The notes beneath the pieces are model-generated. The model was given only the letters and a program-made list of their open reading frames with translations, was not told the DNA's origin and ran no database searches. This document shows, in pieces, positions 63,358-64,000 of a stretch of 64,000 nucleotides of DNA. The stretch is from Rhodovulum sp. (GTDB lineage: Bacteria > Pseudomonadota > Alphaproteobacteria > Rhodobacterales > Rhodobacteraceae): assembly GCA_020637615.1 (NCBI GenBank), contig JACKKC010000005.1, positions 1 through 64,000 on the forward strand, in the 5' to 3' direction. The position numbers and the translations under genes were made by a program. The first letter of the stretch is position 1; every line of letters begins with the position of its first letter.

Positions 63358-63921
63358 ATGAGATCATCCGCCCGCCTTCCTTTCTATCTGATCTCGGGCC
63401 TGGTCCTGGCCGGCGCGCTGGTGCTGCTTGCCATGGGCCGGTCGCCGATCTGTCCCTGCGGCACGATCCGCCTCTGGAACGGCGTGGTGATGGGGCCGGA
63501 GAATTCCCAGCAGCTGAGCGACTGGTACACGCCCTCCCATGTCATCCACGGCTTCCTCTTCTACTGGGCGCTCGCGTTCCTCCTGCCGGGGATGGCCTTC
63601 CGCTGGCGGCTCCTGATCGCGACCCTTGTCGAGGTCGCCTGGGAGATCGTCGAGAACACCGACATGGTGATCGACCGCTACCGCGCCGTGACCGTGTCGC
63701 TGGACTATTACGGCGACAGCGTGCTGAACTCGACCTCCGACGTGCTCTTCATGATGCTGGGGTTCTGGCTGGCATCGCGGCTGCCGGTCTGGCTCTCGGT
63801 GGCGATCGCGATCGGCTTCGAGCTCGCCACGACGATTCTCATCCGCGACGGGCTGGCGCTCAACGTGCTGATGCTGCTCTGGCCCTCGGAGACCATCCGG
63901 CTGTGGCAGGCGGGCGGGTGA
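63358..63921 (+). CDS. DUF2585 (UPF0314) membrane protein
   Basis: 187 aa from ATG 63358; an ATG at 63316 would add 14 residues. Several helices (LISGLVLAGALVLLAMG, WALAFLLPGMAF, LFMMLGFWLASRLP). The DUF2585 signature is clear: GRSPICPCGTIRLWNGVVMGPENSQQLSDWYTPSHVIHGFLFYW, split here as CPCGTIRLWNGVV and SDWYTPSHVIHGFLF. DUF2585 is widespread in alphaproteobacteria and has no known function. Confidence 0.9.
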   Translation: MRSSARLPFYLISGLVLAGALVLLAMGRSPICPCGTIRLWNGVVMGPENSQQLSDWYTPSHVIHGFLFYWALAFLLPGMAFRWRLLIATLVEVAWEIVENTDMVIDRYRAVTVSLDYYGDSVLNSTSDVLFMMLGFWLASRLPVWLSVAIAIGFELATTILIRDGLALNVLMLLWPSETIRLWQAGG

Positions 63922-63985
63922 TCGCGGGTGCGACAGGTGGAATAGGCTTTGAAAGCCCGGCGATCAGCCCCTAGACTCCGCGCCC

Positions 63986-64000
63986 ATGACCACCGCGCTC
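63986..64000 (+). CDS. Start of a further gene, 3'-truncated by the window edge
   Basis: An ATG at 63986 opens MTTAL to the end of the window, 64 bp after the DUF2585 stop. Too short to identify; whether it is a real start is uncertain. Confidence 0.25.

Overview
The window is high-GC DNA whose gene content and dense codon use point to an alphaproteobacterium of the Rhodobacterales/Rhodobacteraceae. The pointers are a split PreT/PreA dihydropyrimidine dehydrogenase, a RutR regulator, a ureD-ureA-small ORF-ureB gene order, class III transaminases, ScoAB and a DUF2585 protein. This placement is an inference; there is no rRNA in the window.

Layout: (1) 1-3534: the 3' end of an FGGY sugar kinase, facing a urease operon head (ureD, ureA, a His-rich small protein, ureB, an unknown membrane protein) that lacks ureC. 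(2) 3.8-28.2 kb: a reductive pyrimidine catabolic cluster: preT-preA, rutR, an omega-amino-acid transaminase, an N-carbamoyl-beta-alanine amidohydrolase, a BCCT-like transporter, dihydropyrimidinase, a PLP decarboxylase, a complete NMT1/THI5-type ABC importer and malonyl-CoA synthetase. Together they would import a pyrimidine, reduce and open the ring, release beta-alanine, transaminate it to malonate semialdehyde, and salvage malonate as malonyl-CoA. Two RutR-like boxes (3744-3759 and 9631-9646) fit control by RutR. (3) 11.4-14.6 kb, inside that cluster: a two-gene CBASS anti-phage locus (CD-NTase plus 2TM SLATT effector) broken by a 1277-bp IS5-type element with terminal inverted repeats and a 4-bp AGTT target duplication. 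Deleting the IS and one AGTT copy restores one 441-codon CD-NTase frame. (4) 28.4-39.1 kb: remnants of an outer-membrane barrel gene and of an AAA ATPase, then lepA, two related lysine/proline-rich membrane proteins, scoAB, a ParA ATPase, a GH13 glucosidase and a CDGSH protein. Many genes here carry single-base frameshifts, several of them compensating, which suggests assembly errors. (5) 39.4-43.4 kb: methyltransferase, metallo-hydrolase, aldo/keto reductase, rlmJ and tRNA-Gly(CCC).

(6) 43.6-54.8 kb: one tightly overlapping minus-strand operon, nqrABCDEF-apbE-nqrM-CBS protein-ABC ATPase-FtsX-type permease-HlyD-type adaptor. Its NqrB is unusually short (275 aa) and lacks the SGAT flavin-attachment loop. 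A near-consensus FNR box (54930-54943) lies between it and a divergent gene for a pentaheme c-type cytochrome, which is followed by a cation/proton antiporter. (7) 57.4-62.4 kb: a complete BMP-type nucleoside ABC importer. (8) 62.5-64.0 kb: a divergent FAH-like protein, a DUF2585 membrane protein and the first codons of a further gene.

Several intergenic spaces hold related GC-rich imperfect repeats, some of them in inverted orientation relative to each other.
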